Source of the DNA: WTJY01 sp045105475
Lineage (GTDB): Bacteria > Chloroflexota > Anaerolineae > Promineifilales > Promineifilaceae
Direction of reading: 5' to 3'
NCBI GenBank assembly: GCA_045105475.1
Contig: JBGCDP010000027.1
Span: 8,760-72,759 of the forward strand
Length of the DNA: 64,000 nucleotides
In this document: piece after piece, positions 34,003 to 43,472 of the stretch
Numbering within the stretch: position 1 is the stretch's first letter
Layout of the letters: each line of letters starts with the position of its first letter
Translations under genes and position numbers: made by a program
The notes under the pieces: model-generated
Seen by the model: only the letters and a program-made list of their open reading frames with translations
The model's database searches: none
What the model was told of the DNA's origin: nothing

Positions 34003-34085
34003 ACCTGATGTTAGAACGTCGATAGTTGGGGCCAAATTGCGAAAAGCCATTCAGCGCCTAATATTGACGATCTAATATCTGAATT
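34003..34085. repeat. Imperfect inverted repeat in the pntA2-pntB spacer
   Basis: Arms at about 34003-34031 and 34057-34085 match in inverted orientation at 20 of 29 positions, with core GAT(G/A)TTAGA.CGTC.ATA. The element fills the 93-base gap inside the pnt operon and shares GATGTTAGA with the element at 31714-31787. It may form a hairpin in the pnt mRNA. Confidence 0.55.
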
Positions 34086-34086
34086 C

Positions 34087-34380
34087 CTATTTATCCTTTT
34101 TGCGAAACATGCCGAGCATACGGTCTGTAACCATATAGCCGCCGACAACATTAATCGATGCGAGTATAAGCGCTGCAAAGCCGAGCCATCCGGCCATTTG
34201 GCTGTCATTGCTCTGAATCATCGCGAGTAAAGCACCCACAATAGTGATGCCTGAAATTGCATTTGAGCCCGACATAAGGGGCGTGTGAAGCTGTGATGGG
34301 ACTTTTGTGATGAGCTCGAATCCCAGAAAAGCTGACAATACAAAAATAAATACGAGGAGGATGAGTGTGGTTGGTTCCAT
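34087..34380 (-). CDS. pntA2: NAD(P) transhydrogenase subunit alpha part 2
   Basis: This 97-residue membrane protein is the small split half of the alpha subunit (domain II part), found separately in three-gene transhydrogenases. It has three to four helices, with LILLVFIFVLSAFLGFELI, the conserved VPSQLHTPLMSGSNAISGI stretch and a last helix IVGALLAMIQ-LGFAALILASINVVGGYMVTDRML. It sits between pntA1 and pntB on the same strand. The hydrophilic tail (FRKKDK) is typical. Confidence 0.95.
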   Translation of the reverse strand: MEPTTLILLVFIFVLSAFLGFELITKVPSQLHTPLMSGSNAISGITIVGALLAMIQSNDSQMAGWLGFAALILASINVVGGYMVTDRMLGMFRKKDK

Positions 34381-34452
34381 AATTCAGTATTTGGCATTCA
34401 GTTAATCGGTGTGCAAACAATTGCCACAGATTGCTGAATACGGTCCTGCTAG

Positions 34453-35577
34453 TTACTTAAAGGTAGGGTGGATGATTTCACCGTTGTCGGTGAGAAGGCA
34501 TCCTTGAATGATTTCATCTTCTAAATTGAGATTTAATTCCCCTTTTTCACTGTCCCAAAAATGTTCAACAAAGTTGGTCAGATTGGCCGCATACATTTGA
34601 CTGGCATGGGTGGGGACCTCATTTTCAAGTTTTCCAATCCCAATGATTTTGACGCCGTTGGCTGTGACAACTTCTTTGTCAACAACGGTTCCATCAACAT
34701 TGCCACCGGTTTCGGCCGCTAAGTCAACAATAATGCTGCCGGGCGTCATATCAGCAACCATATCGGCTGTGATGATAATAGGAGCTTTGCGCCCAAACAG
34801 CTTGGCCGTGGTTATGACAATGTCAGACTCTGCACATACCTTAGCCATTGCCAAACGCTGCCGTTCTAGCTGCTCCTCGGTAAGTTCTTTGGCGTATCCT
34901 TGATCTGTTTCGCCAGTTTCACCTAGGTCAACTTTCACAAATTTGGCACCAAGTGATTTGACTTGCTCTTCTACTGTCGGCCGTGTGTCAAATGCCTGCA
35001 CGCGCGCACCCAGCCGTTTAGCTGTTGCAATCGCCTGTAAACCAGCAACACCCACACCGATAATGAAAACTTTGCTGGGTGAAATTGTCCCTGATGGTGT
35101 CATCATCATCGGCAGAATCTTGTCTAACTTTGAAGCGGCTGTAATAACAGCTTGGTATCCAGCAAGATTGGCTTGTGAACTAATGATGTCCATCTTTTGA
35201 GCAATCGTTGTGCGCGGAATCATTTCCATGCTGATGAGACGAACCTTTGCTTTGGCAGCTGCTGTGATCAGCTTTTGATTGCCAAAGGGTTCGACCCGGC
35301 CGATATAGACCGCCCCACTTTTCATAGTTTTGAATGTCGTGGCAGTGGGTATGTCGAGGCCGAAAACAAGATCAGCTTCACCTAATGCGGTCTTATTGTC
35401 ATCTGTAATCAGGACACCTTCATCTAAGTAAGCTTGATCAGGGTGATTGCTTTTTTCACCAGTTGAAGGAGGCATTTCAATTGAAATACCTAATCCCGCT
35501 AATTTTTTTGCAGCGGAAGGGGTTAAAGGCGTTCGGTTTTCGGTCCGATCGCCCGGTTTTTGAACAAAAAGTTTCAT
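34453..35577 (-). CDS. pntA1: NAD(P) transhydrogenase subunit alpha part 1
   Basis: This is the cytosolic NAD(H)-binding domain I of the transhydrogenase, with 374 residues. RTENRTPLTPSAAKKLAGLG opens the alanine-dehydrogenase-like N-domain. The Rossmann fingerprint is VFIIGVGVAGLQAIATAKRL, followed by AFDTRPTVEEQVKSLGAKF. The RQRLAMAKVCAESDIVITTA and SIIVDLAAETGGN segments are also conserved. It is the first gene of the operon; the promoter should lie in the AT-rich region upstream. Confidence 0.96.
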   Translation of the reverse strand: MKLFVQKPGDRTENRTPLTPSAAKKLAGLGISIEMPPSTGEKSNHPDQAYLDEGVLITDDNKTALGEADLVFGLDIPTATTFKTMKSGAVYIGRVEPFGNQKLITAAAKAKVRLISMEMIPRTTIAQKMDIISSQANLAGYQAVITAASKLDKILPMMMTPSGTISPSKVFIIGVGVAGLQAIATAKRLGARVQAFDTRPTVEEQVKSLGAKFVKVDLGETGETDQGYAKELTEEQLERQRLAMAKVCAESDIVITTAKLFGRKAPIIITADMVADMTPGSIIVDLAAETGGNVDGTVVDKEVVTANGVKIIGIGKLENEVPTHASQMYAANLTNFVEHFWDSEKGELNLNLEDEIIQGCLLTDNGEIIHPTFK

Positions 35578-36488
35578 GGGTTGTGTTATCGGTTTGAATT
35601 TTAATCAGGCTTGAGCAAAGACTTTAGTTGGCTTTTTCAATTTGGTTGAACCCATTAACTGACTTAAATTAAATGGGGAGCAAATAGCCTAGGCAGCAAC
35701 GTAGAAATCGATAGGCGCAAGACCGTATATAAATATAAAGATTATTAAATAGGGGGGACCGTGTAAATGTACTTTACTATTAATAGAAAAAGAACAGAAA
35801 AACTTGTTTAGCACACGGGAATTTGAAACAAATCTTAAATTGAATATTTAATATACATAGCTCTTATCCAATTTAATCGAGATTATACCAGATCGTTATA
35901 GGAATTGAATTATGATGAGGCTTTCAAGCATAGAAACCTTGTATTTGTTTTGAAAAATTTAGGCCGACTATTAGGCTGTTAGCGACAAAAATGATCTAAG
36001 TGGGTGTTTTAAGATTTTTTGAGGGTTAATTCTAACTATAACTTCGAACAATTTATTCTTTTAGACTGTGTTGGCTTCAAGTATAGGTTGGACCAGAGTT
36101 TCCTACTAATCTACATAAGTCTGAACTAATTTCTAACCAAAATAATTTGTAATCACCTCTGGAAAGTAGTACCGTTGTACTATAAGATTCAACAATTATA
36201 ATCCATGCCCATGAGGAAACTTTTGGCTTTGGGTTTAACTTTTGTATCTGGTTTCTGTATACATCGTTCCCTTCAATCGCATTGAGGAAGGCGCATTGAG
36301 GACAGGCTACATGCCAATCAGTGAGTATAAAAATATCTGTAAATATACTTGTTTTTAGGCATGAAAGCTTCACAAGATTTAAAGGGTGATTTGGCACAAT
36401 TTAGCTGCTTTTAATCTTGTAGTTTTGTTTAGCCATTTAGCCATCACCTAGGAAAAGTTGAGGATTTTGGGCGCTTACAGGGATAAAC
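35578..36488. other. AT-rich apparently non-coding region
   Basis: This 911-base stretch separates pntA1 and the large beta-helix gene, which are divergent. It is much richer in A/T than its neighbours and has few of the CGGCC words common elsewhere. A 106-codon GTG-started frame on the minus strand (36077-36397) has no recognisable motif or ribosome site. The region must contain both promoters; I see no RNA gene or repeat I can defend. Confidence 0.6.
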
Positions 36489-39416
36489 ATGAATAGAAAA
36501 GCTGTTGTTTCTGGAATTATTTCAGTCGCTTTGTTTTGGTTTGGGCTTACAATTTTTGCCCCTGTTTCAGCCTCTAAGCCTGTTGCGCTTGGAGTGGAAC
36601 ATTTGAATTCATCTGCATTGGCACAATCGCTCAACGATCAATCTGCATATGACCCGTCGCGCCAAACTGTGTGCCGAGATGGGTGTGATTACGAGTCGCT
36701 GTCGGCCGCTATTTCTGCAACCAGTCCGCTAACGCATGCATATTTTTCAATTTTGGATAGCGAAGTTTTTGATCGCTTAATCCGTATTGACCAAGGGAAG
36801 AAGATTACAATTGTTGGGCTTGGGATGGAGCGTACGAAGATAGGCGGCCCGCCTGCTCAAGCTACTGACCCTGAAAATAGCCCTATTTTTATTATTGAAG
36901 ATGGAGCGACTGTATTGCTTGAAAACCTAACAGTCTGGGGTGGAACTGCAACAAATAACGATGGAGGCGGCCTTCAAGTGGCAGGGAGTGGCTCAGAGCT
37001 ATCTCTCAATTATGTAAAAGTTTCAAATAATAGCGGTCGTTCTGGGGGAGGAATTGCGGTGAGTGACCAAGCAAACCTCATCGTGAAAGACTCAATTATT
37101 GAGAAGAATCAAGCGGTGAATGAAGGCGGCGGAATCTATGTGATGGGTGGGCTTCTCGAGCTCGACCGTATGTTGATTGCAGAAAATAGCTCAACGGCCG
37201 GAGGTGGCGTGTTTTACGCTTCTGACCAGGGCAAAAGTTCAATTTTAAATGTTACTTTTACCGGTAATATGGCGACTTTAATGCCAAATGCTGTTACGGC
37301 CAATCGAGGTGGAGGTGCTTTCTATATAACTAACTTAGTGAATGCATCACAATCATCTGAAATAGATTTTCATTTCTCAACCGTTAGTCAGAACGCGACA
37401 GCTGACGGCGAAGCAGGGGGTATGTTCGTTGATGGTGGAACAATCAATGTGTTGGCTTCCATTTTCTCAGAGAACCTCGCAGGCGATAATCTTGAGAACT
37501 GTAAGCTAGAGTCAGGGAATCTTATTTCTCACGGTTATAACTTAGGGTCTGATCAAACTTGTGTGCTAAATGAAAGCACCGATTTGATTTTAGCCGATCT
37601 AGAGCTGTCTGAATTGGCAGATAATGGTGGCGGTAGCAAGACATTTGCTACTGGAATAAATAGCCATGCAATTGGTTTTGTCCCGGTTCAGCATTGCCCT
37701 GCAACTGATCAGAGAGGGATATCGAGAACTGAAGACTCTGCCTGTGACATTGGCGCTTATGAAGCCGAGCATTATTTAACGTATTGCAGTGCTCCTTTGC
37801 AGAGTATTCCTGATAATGATCCAACTGGTTTGATTAGTAATCTCGCTATCAACCGATCAGATGAGATTTATGATCTTTCTCTATTTCTGCAGGTTTCGAA
37901 CGAGAATAATTTCATAAAAGATTTTGAAGCCAGTCTGATATTGGATGAAGCCTCACCAACGACTATAGGGCTTGTTTCAAAACCGGCTATTAATGGTTCA
38001 TGTAATCCATTTGGTCCATCTATGCTTGATTTGCGCTTCAATGATGCTTTTTCAGATCAGCTTACAGGATCGACTTGCTTTATTGATTCGACATTAAAGG
38101 CCGACTATAAGCCTCTGTCTTCGGCCGCTTCTTTGAACAGCCTGATAGGGAAATCGCTTGATGCCGCAACCTGGCAACTGAAGCTCGTTGACAGCGCGGC
38201 CGGTTCAACCGGAACACTGACCAACTGGTGTGTTCAGGCGAAAATCAAACCTGACAGCCTCATCGTTACCCGGTCTGATGACCCTGTGCCAGATGGCTGT
38301 CAAACTGGCGATTGTTCGTTACGTGAAGCGATTATCGATGCTGATAACTATCCCGGCCGTGATGAAATTACAGTCGATGTAGCCGGTCCAATCTTGCTGA
38401 CGCAGTCTGGTAATGGGGGAAATTCGACGGGGGATACTCCTGAAAAGGGGGACTTAGACATCACTGATGATTTGATCCTGATCGGCAATATCACCGACGT
38501 CATTACAATTGATGCTTCCGGTGCCAATGATCGTGTGTTTGATATTGTGGCTGATGTTGATGTCACGATTTCGGGCTTTGAGCTAACTGGCGGCAATGTG
38601 TCGACCGGCCCCCGTGGTGGTGGAGCTATTCTGAATCGAGGGACGTTTGTCGGTGACCATCTGCTTATTCGTAAAAATTCGACAGTTAATGAATTCGGCT
38701 ATGGCGGTGCGATTCAATCAACTTCAGGTGCAGATTTCACCCTGCGTAATAGTGAAATAATCAGTAACTCCGCCCAATATGAAACAAATGGTGTACGCCA
38801 AGGCTTTTACAGCGGTGCGTACAATTGGAATTCAACTATGGAGTTGAGCGGTGTCACAATTGCCGGCAATGACGGTGTTGGTTCAGTTGTGTACAACTTT
38901 GCGGCCGGAGGCGATGCTGTTTTGCAGATTAATTCTGTTACGTTAGCTCGTAATTCAGCGATGGCAGATACCGGTATCGGTACCTTTTACTCTAGCGCAA
39001 ATGCCAATCCTGAAATGGCACTCACTTATTTGCATAACAGTATAGTTGGTAGCCATTCGAATAAAAGTTGTGATGTTGGCACGTCATCGGGCAATAACAG
39101 CGCTGCGATTGTCGCTTTAGGCTATAACCTTGCGGCGGATGATAGTTGCCATCTGACTGTTGAATCTGGTTTGCCCTCAACTGATCCGCTGTTACAGCCG
39201 TTGGCTGAGGGGACCGGGGGTAGCTACGTCGGCCGCTGGGTTTTACTCCCCAGCAAACTAAGTCCGGTTCATGATAATGGCGACCCTGAGCAATGCCCGG
39301 GAGTAGACGGCCGTGGTGCAAGCCGCCCACAGCATGCCAATTGTGATATCGGTGCGATTGAATTGACGACGGCTGAAATTCCCGCCCGAATTTTCTTGCC
39401 ACTTACCGGCCGCTAG
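36489..39416 (+). CDS. Large secreted beta-helix protein with a central P domain
   Basis: This exported 975-residue protein has a signal peptide ending near VSASKP. The first ~430 residues form a beta-helix with repeats GGGLQVAGSG, GGGIAVSDQA, GGGIYVMGG and GGGVFYASD, closing with a choice-of-anchor Q end (CPATDQRGISR, CDIGAYE). The middle (about 435-595) is a proprotein-convertase P-like domain, with IPDNDPTGLISNLAI and ATWQLKLVDSAAGSTGTLTNWCVQ. A CSLREA start (VTRSDDPVPDGCQTGDCSLR) opens a second beta-helix with its own anchor-like end. The protein finishes with a short tail IFLPLTGR. It is a likely surface protein; function unknown. Confidence 0.88.
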   Translation: MNRKAVVSGIISVALFWFGLTIFAPVSASKPVALGVEHLNSSALAQSLNDQSAYDPSRQTVCRDGCDYESLSAAISATSPLTHAYFSILDSEVFDRLIRIDQGKKITIVGLGMERTKIGGPPAQATDPENSPIFIIEDGATVLLENLTVWGGTATNNDGGGLQVAGSGSELSLNYVKVSNNSGRSGGGIAVSDQANLIVKDSIIEKNQAVNEGGGIYVMGGLLELDRMLIAENSSTAGGGVFYASDQGKSSILNVTFTGNMATLMPNAVTANRGGGAFYITNLVNASQSSEIDFHFSTVSQNATADGEAGGMFVDGGTINVLASIFSENLAGDNLENCKLESGNLISHGYNLGSDQTCVLNESTDLILADLELSELADNGGGSKTFATGINSHAIGFVPVQHCPATDQRGISRTEDSACDIGAYEAEHYLTYCSAPLQSIPDNDPTGLISNLAINRSDEIYDLSLFLQVSNENNFIKDFEASLILDEASPTTIGLVSKPAINGSCNPFGPSMLDLRFNDAFSDQLTGSTCFIDSTLKADYKPLSSAASLNSLIGKSLDAATWQLKLVDSAAGSTGTLTNWCVQAKIKPDSLIVTRSDDPVPDGCQTGDCSLREAIIDADNYPGRDEITVDVAGPILLTQSGNGGNSTGDTPEKGDLDITDDLILIGNITDVITIDASGANDRVFDIVADVDVTISGFELTGGNVSTGPRGGGAILNRGTFVGDHLLIRKNSTVNEFGYGGAIQSTSGADFTLRNSEIISNSAQYETNGVRQGFYSGAYNWNSTMELSGVTIAGNDGVGSVVYNFAAGGDAVLQINSVTLARNSAMADTGIGTFYSSANANPEMALTYLHNSIVGSHSNKSCDVGTSSGNNSAAIVALGYNLAADDSCHLTVESGLPSTDPLLQPLAEGTGGSYVGRWVLLPSKLSPVHDNGDPEQCPGVDGRGASRPQHANCDIGAIELTTAEIPARIFLPLTGR

Positions 39417-39554
39417 CTCAATTAAGGCTGGGAAATTCTAGAATAAATCGAACAAAAGCAAGTATAAATCCCCATATTTATGTGCTAATTTTTGCTAAGG
39501 GATTAAAATACCCATTGATAAAAATATTCAGGCAAAATGCTGGAGCAGAACCGA

Positions 39555-41306
39555 ATGATTCGTAAATACCTTCAAATTAATCTTAATGACCACTCCACCT
39601 CATCAGAGGATCTAGAAGGAGAATCTTTGGTCAAAGCTGGACGCTACCTGATTGCAAAAACGCTTGTCGAGCAAGATCTCGCCCAAGTTGATCCACTTGG
39701 CCCAGATAACCCGCTTATCTTTTCGGCCGGACCATTTGCTGGAACAACGCTGTCCAATGCCAATCGCATTAGTGTGGGCTGTAAAAGCCCGCTAACAGGT
39801 GGCGTAAAAGAAGCCAATGGAGGCGGTACCTTCGCTTATGCGATGGGGCGGCTTGAAATTTGCGGTTTTACACTGAATGGTCAGTCAGATGACTGGACCG
39901 TGATTCACATGCATAAAGATGGCTCTATTACCTTTGATGATGCTTCACCTTACATCGGGAAGAAGAACTTCGAAGTGGCTGAAGCCTTGCATGAGAAATA
40001 TGGCAAAAAAGTCAGTCTAGCTCTTTGTGGTCCTGTTGGTGAATATCAAGGGTTGCTTGCTGGAATTTCGTTTAGTGATAACGATAATCGGCCGTCACGT
40101 TTGGCCGCTCGTGGTGGTGTTGGTGCCGTTATGGGTAGCAAACGGGTGAAAGCAATCGTTATCGATTTGCATAAAATGCCGCCGCTGCACGACCGTAAAA
40201 AGACCTTGGGTGCTGTCCGTGAATACGCGGCTTGGATCAACGAAGATGCAGCGATTCAAACTGTATACAATCCGGTTGGCACGATGGCGATGGGTGATTA
40301 CACCAACGAAGTTGGCGGGATCCCGACCAATAATTTCACACTCGGGTCGCAACCATTAGATGCTGAAGGCAATTTTATGATGGGTGGTTCGTTTGTACGC
40401 GATCTAAACGTATCGCGCGGTGGTCAGCACACCCATGCTTGTATGCCAGGCTGTGTTATTCAGTGCTCAAACGTCTACTACGATGAGAATGGGAAAGAGA
40501 TGACTTCACCCATTGAGTACGAGACGCTGGCACTTCTAGGTACAAATTGTGGTTTAACCCATCCCGATAATTTAGCGATCATGAATCATAACTGCAACGA
40601 GCTGGGTGTGGATACGATTGAAACGGGTGCGATGATTGCCGTTTTAATGGATTCAGGCCTGGCTAACTTTGGTGATGTTGAGTTTATGCAGTCGGTCTTT
40701 GACGAATTGCTAGCTGGTTCTGAAAAAGGGAAATTGTACGCACAAGGTACTTACCGGGTTGGTAAGCACTTCAACAACCACCGCATTCCATGTATCAAAA
40801 AGCAGGCGATTAGTGCCTATGATCCCCGAGTGATTGAAATCACCGGCATTTCGATGATGATGTCAGCTCAAGGTGCGGATCATACGACGGGTAATGTCCC
40901 TAAGTATGCATCGCGTGATAAGGATCTGGATGAGTTGGTCACACGCAGTATGGAGGCTCAAATCTCATGCGCGGCCGTAGATTCGATTGGGCTGTGCGTA
41001 TTTGGGAAATCGGTTACAAATCCAAATGTCGCGTTTATGGCAGATGCGATCAACAGCGCTTTGGGGACTGATCTCGAACCGACATTTTTTCATCAACTCG
41101 GCCGGGAAACGATTGAACTGGAAAACCAATTTAATCTGGCTGCAGGCTTTACGGCAGAAGATGATGATCTGCCACAATTCTTCTATGACGAAGCGTTAAA
41201 ACCAACTGGGCAAACGGCTCGTTTTCATGGCACTGATGTTCATGATAAGTATGCGGACCTAGATAATGTGGTTGCTGTTGGTGTTCCTGCTGAATTTGCT
41301 AAATAA
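39555..41306 (+). CDS. Aldehyde ferredoxin oxidoreductase family tungsten/molybdenum enzyme
   Basis: AOR-family enzymes oxidise aldehydes or related substrates using a bis-pterin tungsten or molybdenum cofactor and one [4Fe-4S] cluster, passing electrons to ferredoxin or a partner. Cluster cysteines are C296-x3-C300-x3-C304 (HACMPGCVIQCSN) and C481 (DSIGLC). PLTGGVKEANGGGTFAYAMGR and the LAARGGVGAVMGSKRVKAIV segment are pterin-site hallmarks. The start at 39555 has GGAG nine bases upstream; the ATG at 39537 lacks one. No BamC/AorA-like electron-transfer subunit is adjacent. The usual N-terminal GGRGLGAKLL motif is changed to KAGRYLIAKTL. The substrate is unknown. Confidence 0.92.
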   Translation: MIRKYLQINLNDHSTSSEDLEGESLVKAGRYLIAKTLVEQDLAQVDPLGPDNPLIFSAGPFAGTTLSNANRISVGCKSPLTGGVKEANGGGTFAYAMGRLEICGFTLNGQSDDWTVIHMHKDGSITFDDASPYIGKKNFEVAEALHEKYGKKVSLALCGPVGEYQGLLAGISFSDNDNRPSRLAARGGVGAVMGSKRVKAIVIDLHKMPPLHDRKKTLGAVREYAAWINEDAAIQTVYNPVGTMAMGDYTNEVGGIPTNNFTLGSQPLDAEGNFMMGGSFVRDLNVSRGGQHTHACMPGCVIQCSNVYYDENGKEMTSPIEYETLALLGTNCGLTHPDNLAIMNHNCNELGVDTIETGAMIAVLMDSGLANFGDVEFMQSVFDELLAGSEKGKLYAQGTYRVGKHFNNHRIPCIKKQAISAYDPRVIEITGISMMMSAQGADHTTGNVPKYASRDKDLDELVTRSMEAQISCAAVDSIGLCVFGKSVTNPNVAFMADAINSALGTDLEPTFFHQLGRETIELENQFNLAAGFTAEDDDLPQFFYDEALKPTGQTARFHGTDVHDKYADLDNVVAVGVPAEFAK

Positions 41307-41335
41307 AGCTTAAATTAGATTCGTTAGATTCAAAA

Positions 41336-41374
41336 GGGGTCGGCCGGAATTAATTCTGGCCGACCTCTTTTTTT
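41336..41374 (+). terminator. Rho-independent terminator after the AOR gene
   Basis: A stem of 13 pairs (41338-41350 with 41353-41365, one G-U) containing GGTCGGCC and GGCCGACC is followed by TCTTTTTTT, starting about 30 bases after the stop. Confidence 0.9.
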
Positions 41375-41647
41375 ATTTCATGATTGGATGGAACTAACTC
41401 AAACATAGTGTCGTTTTAAGCTATGTAGGCAAGTTCCTATCGAAACCAATTTAAAGCTCCATGGAACAAAATCTAGCTGGATGTCTTTTAATAACTATAA
41501 GCAGATTACATTCAACTAAAAAATATTTAGATCTTAATACCAACCTAAACGACTAACACCTTATTTGCTAAGCGGTTTAATTGGCAATTGGCAGGATGTT
41601 AGTTGTTTGTTTTGGTTTCAAACACACGCATATTAAAGGGAAAAATT
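41375..41647. other. AT-rich spacer upstream of the META lipoprotein gene
   Basis: Together with the preceding terminator this makes a gap of 341 bases without a gene. It should hold the promoter of the META lipoprotein gene. I see no RNA gene or clear repeat. The AAAGGG ribosome site at its end sets the start at 41648. Confidence 0.5.
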
Positions 41648-43372
41648 ATGAAAAAACTTAAACAACAATCAGCCATATTTATTGGCACATTATTATTACT
41701 TGCGCTTGCAGCATGTACACCCACGGTAGATACTGGCGATTCGCAACCGGCCGATCCAACGCCTGAGGATAAAGCAGTTGTCGATCCTGTCGAACCAGAT
41801 GAATCGGTCGCAGAAGGTAATGAAGCAATGAGTGAATTAGATGGAACAAATTGGAACTTAGTCACACTTGATGGTACGGATGTGACTGATAAAGGTGCGA
41901 CTCTGGAATTTATTGCGGGCCAAGCGAGCGGTTCAGACAGCTGTAATCAATTTGGGAACAGGTACAGAGTTGATGGTAATGAATTGGTTTTTGATGGGCC
42001 ATTTATTTCTACGCAGATGGCGTGTCCAGATATGGAAATATCTGCGCAATATCTTGAAATGCTTTCAACGGCCAGCGCCTTCTTGCTTGATGGTGAGACG
42101 TTATCGATTCAGACCGATCAAGGTGAATTGGTGTTTTCTCAGCCGGTTTCGGCCGACCTCGAGAATACCAAATGGTCTTTAACCGGCTTGAATAGCGGCA
42201 ATGCTATTGTTAGCATGGCTATCGACCAAAACATCTTTTTGCTGATTGAGGGGGACGCAGTTGGCGGCAGCGGTGGCTGTAATTCATTTGGTGGCGGAGT
42301 TGAAATTGAGAACAATCAAATCGCCTTTAAAGAGCTTTTCTCGACTCAAATGTTTTGTGAAGGTGATGGCATCAGTGAGCGCGAATCTGAATTCTTGGCG
42401 GCCCTCGATCAAGCCCGGAGCTTTGAGATTTTACGCCAGTCACTAACCATGTTTGATGCTGACGGCAATTTAGTGGCAACTTTTCAAACCGCCGGAGACA
42501 AAATGAACGTAAAGACAGTTTTTATTGGTGCTGAACAAGTCGACTGTGTTGGCGTAGCCCCGCAGAAATGTTTGCTCATTAAAGAAGACCCTAATGCAGA
42601 ATACACCTTTTTTTATGATTCAATTGATGGGTTTGAATGGGAAGCTGGGTTCGAATATGAGCTGCTCGTCAATATTATAGATGTTGAAAATCCACCGGCC
42701 GACGCTTCTTCATTACGCTATGAGCTTGTAGAAATTGTGGCTAAAACCGCTGCAGAGTCAGCTGAATCAACAGCGTTAATTGAAGGCGTTACTTGGTCTT
42801 TAATCCACCTAGTTGTTGGTGGCGATGCGGTCGTTCCAGCGCCAGCAGGGACCAATATCTATTTTGAGATTGATGGTGGTACGATGGCGGGGAATAGTGG
42901 CTGTAACATGTTTAATGGTCCTATCTCTCTCGATGGGAATAGTGTGGTGATGGGGCCGTTTGTGACCACACGGATGGCTTGTATGGAAGAGTCAATGGCC
43001 TTTGAATCAGCGATCTTGGAACAGCTTGCACAAGTTGGCGCTTATATGATCGATGGTAAAAACTTAATCTTGAGCACGGCTGATGGACTGCTTTTGGCAG
43101 AGTTTACGATGGCTGAAACAAAAACACTTTTTGTTGGCGCTGAACAAGTTGATTGTGAAGGTGCAGCCCCACAAAAATGCTTGCTTGTGAAAGAATCAGC
43201 TGATGCAGAATACACCTATTTCTATGATTCGATTGAAGGATTCGAATGGGAAGCTGGCTTTATTTACGAATTGCTTGTTAGCGTCACAGAAGTTAAAGAG
43301 CCGCTAGCAGACGCATCGTCACTCGTTTATAAGTTGGTTCAAATTGTGAGCCAAGCCCCTGTGGCTGAGTAA
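41648..43372 (+). CDS. Lipoprotein with META-META-DUF4377-META-DUF4377 architecture
   Basis: This exported lipoprotein starts at 41648 with AAAGGG upstream and has lipobox ALAAC. Three META (HslJ-like) domains can be seen, each with a W.L/SL start, a GxxxCNxF core (SDSCNQFG, SGGCNSFG, NSGCNMFN) and a T(Q/R)M(A/F)C strand. Two DUF4377-like domains follow the second and third META domains, with near-identical IGAEQVDC/VGAEQVDC, QKCLL and FEWEAGFEYELLV segments. The META-DUF4377 unit has clearly been duplicated internally. HslJ-type proteins are outer-layer stress proteins of unclear function. No enzyme activity is expected. Confidence 0.88.
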   Translation: MKKLKQQSAIFIGTLLLLALAACTPTVDTGDSQPADPTPEDKAVVDPVEPDESVAEGNEAMSELDGTNWNLVTLDGTDVTDKGATLEFIAGQASGSDSCNQFGNRYRVDGNELVFDGPFISTQMACPDMEISAQYLEMLSTASAFLLDGETLSIQTDQGELVFSQPVSADLENTKWSLTGLNSGNAIVSMAIDQNIFLLIEGDAVGGSGGCNSFGGGVEIENNQIAFKELFSTQMFCEGDGISERESEFLAALDQARSFEILRQSLTMFDADGNLVATFQTAGDKMNVKTVFIGAEQVDCVGVAPQKCLLIKEDPNAEYTFFYDSIDGFEWEAGFEYELLVNIIDVENPPADASSLRYELVEIVAKTAAESAESTALIEGVTWSLIHLVVGGDAVVPAPAGTNIYFEIDGGTMAGNSGCNMFNGPISLDGNSVVMGPFVTTRMACMEESMAFESAILEQLAQVGAYMIDGKNLILSTADGLLLAEFTMAETKTLFVGAEQVDCEGAAPQKCLLVKESADAEYTYFYDSIEGFEWEAGFIYELLVSVTEVKEPLADASSLVYKLVQIVSQAPVAE

Positions 43373-43416
43373 TAACAACTGGATAACCAGAAACTAGCAT
43401 TAAGTTAGTGGAAATA

Positions 43417-43455
43417 AAAAAGGGCCCCTGATCTTTAAGATCAGGGGCCCTTTTT
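43417..43455. terminator. Bidirectional terminator between the META lipoprotein and UPF0182 genes
   Basis: A perfect 39-base hairpin (19-bp arms around a single central base, opening to a realistic loop at CTTTAAG) contains GGGCCCCTGATC. It is flanked by A5 and T5 runs, so it acts on both strands for the convergent genes. Confidence 0.93.
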
Positions 43456-43472
43456 CTGTTACAGCTTAGTTT

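Noticed and set aside
34381..34452. Third copy of the GATGTTAGA-type element between pntA1 and pntA2
   Set aside because: Only short GTATT/AATAC and CTGAAT matches are present, too weak to support a repeat.
36077..36397. 106-codon minus-strand open frame in the AT-rich gap
   Set aside because: GTG start, no ribosome site, no family motif, composition like the surrounding non-coding DNA.
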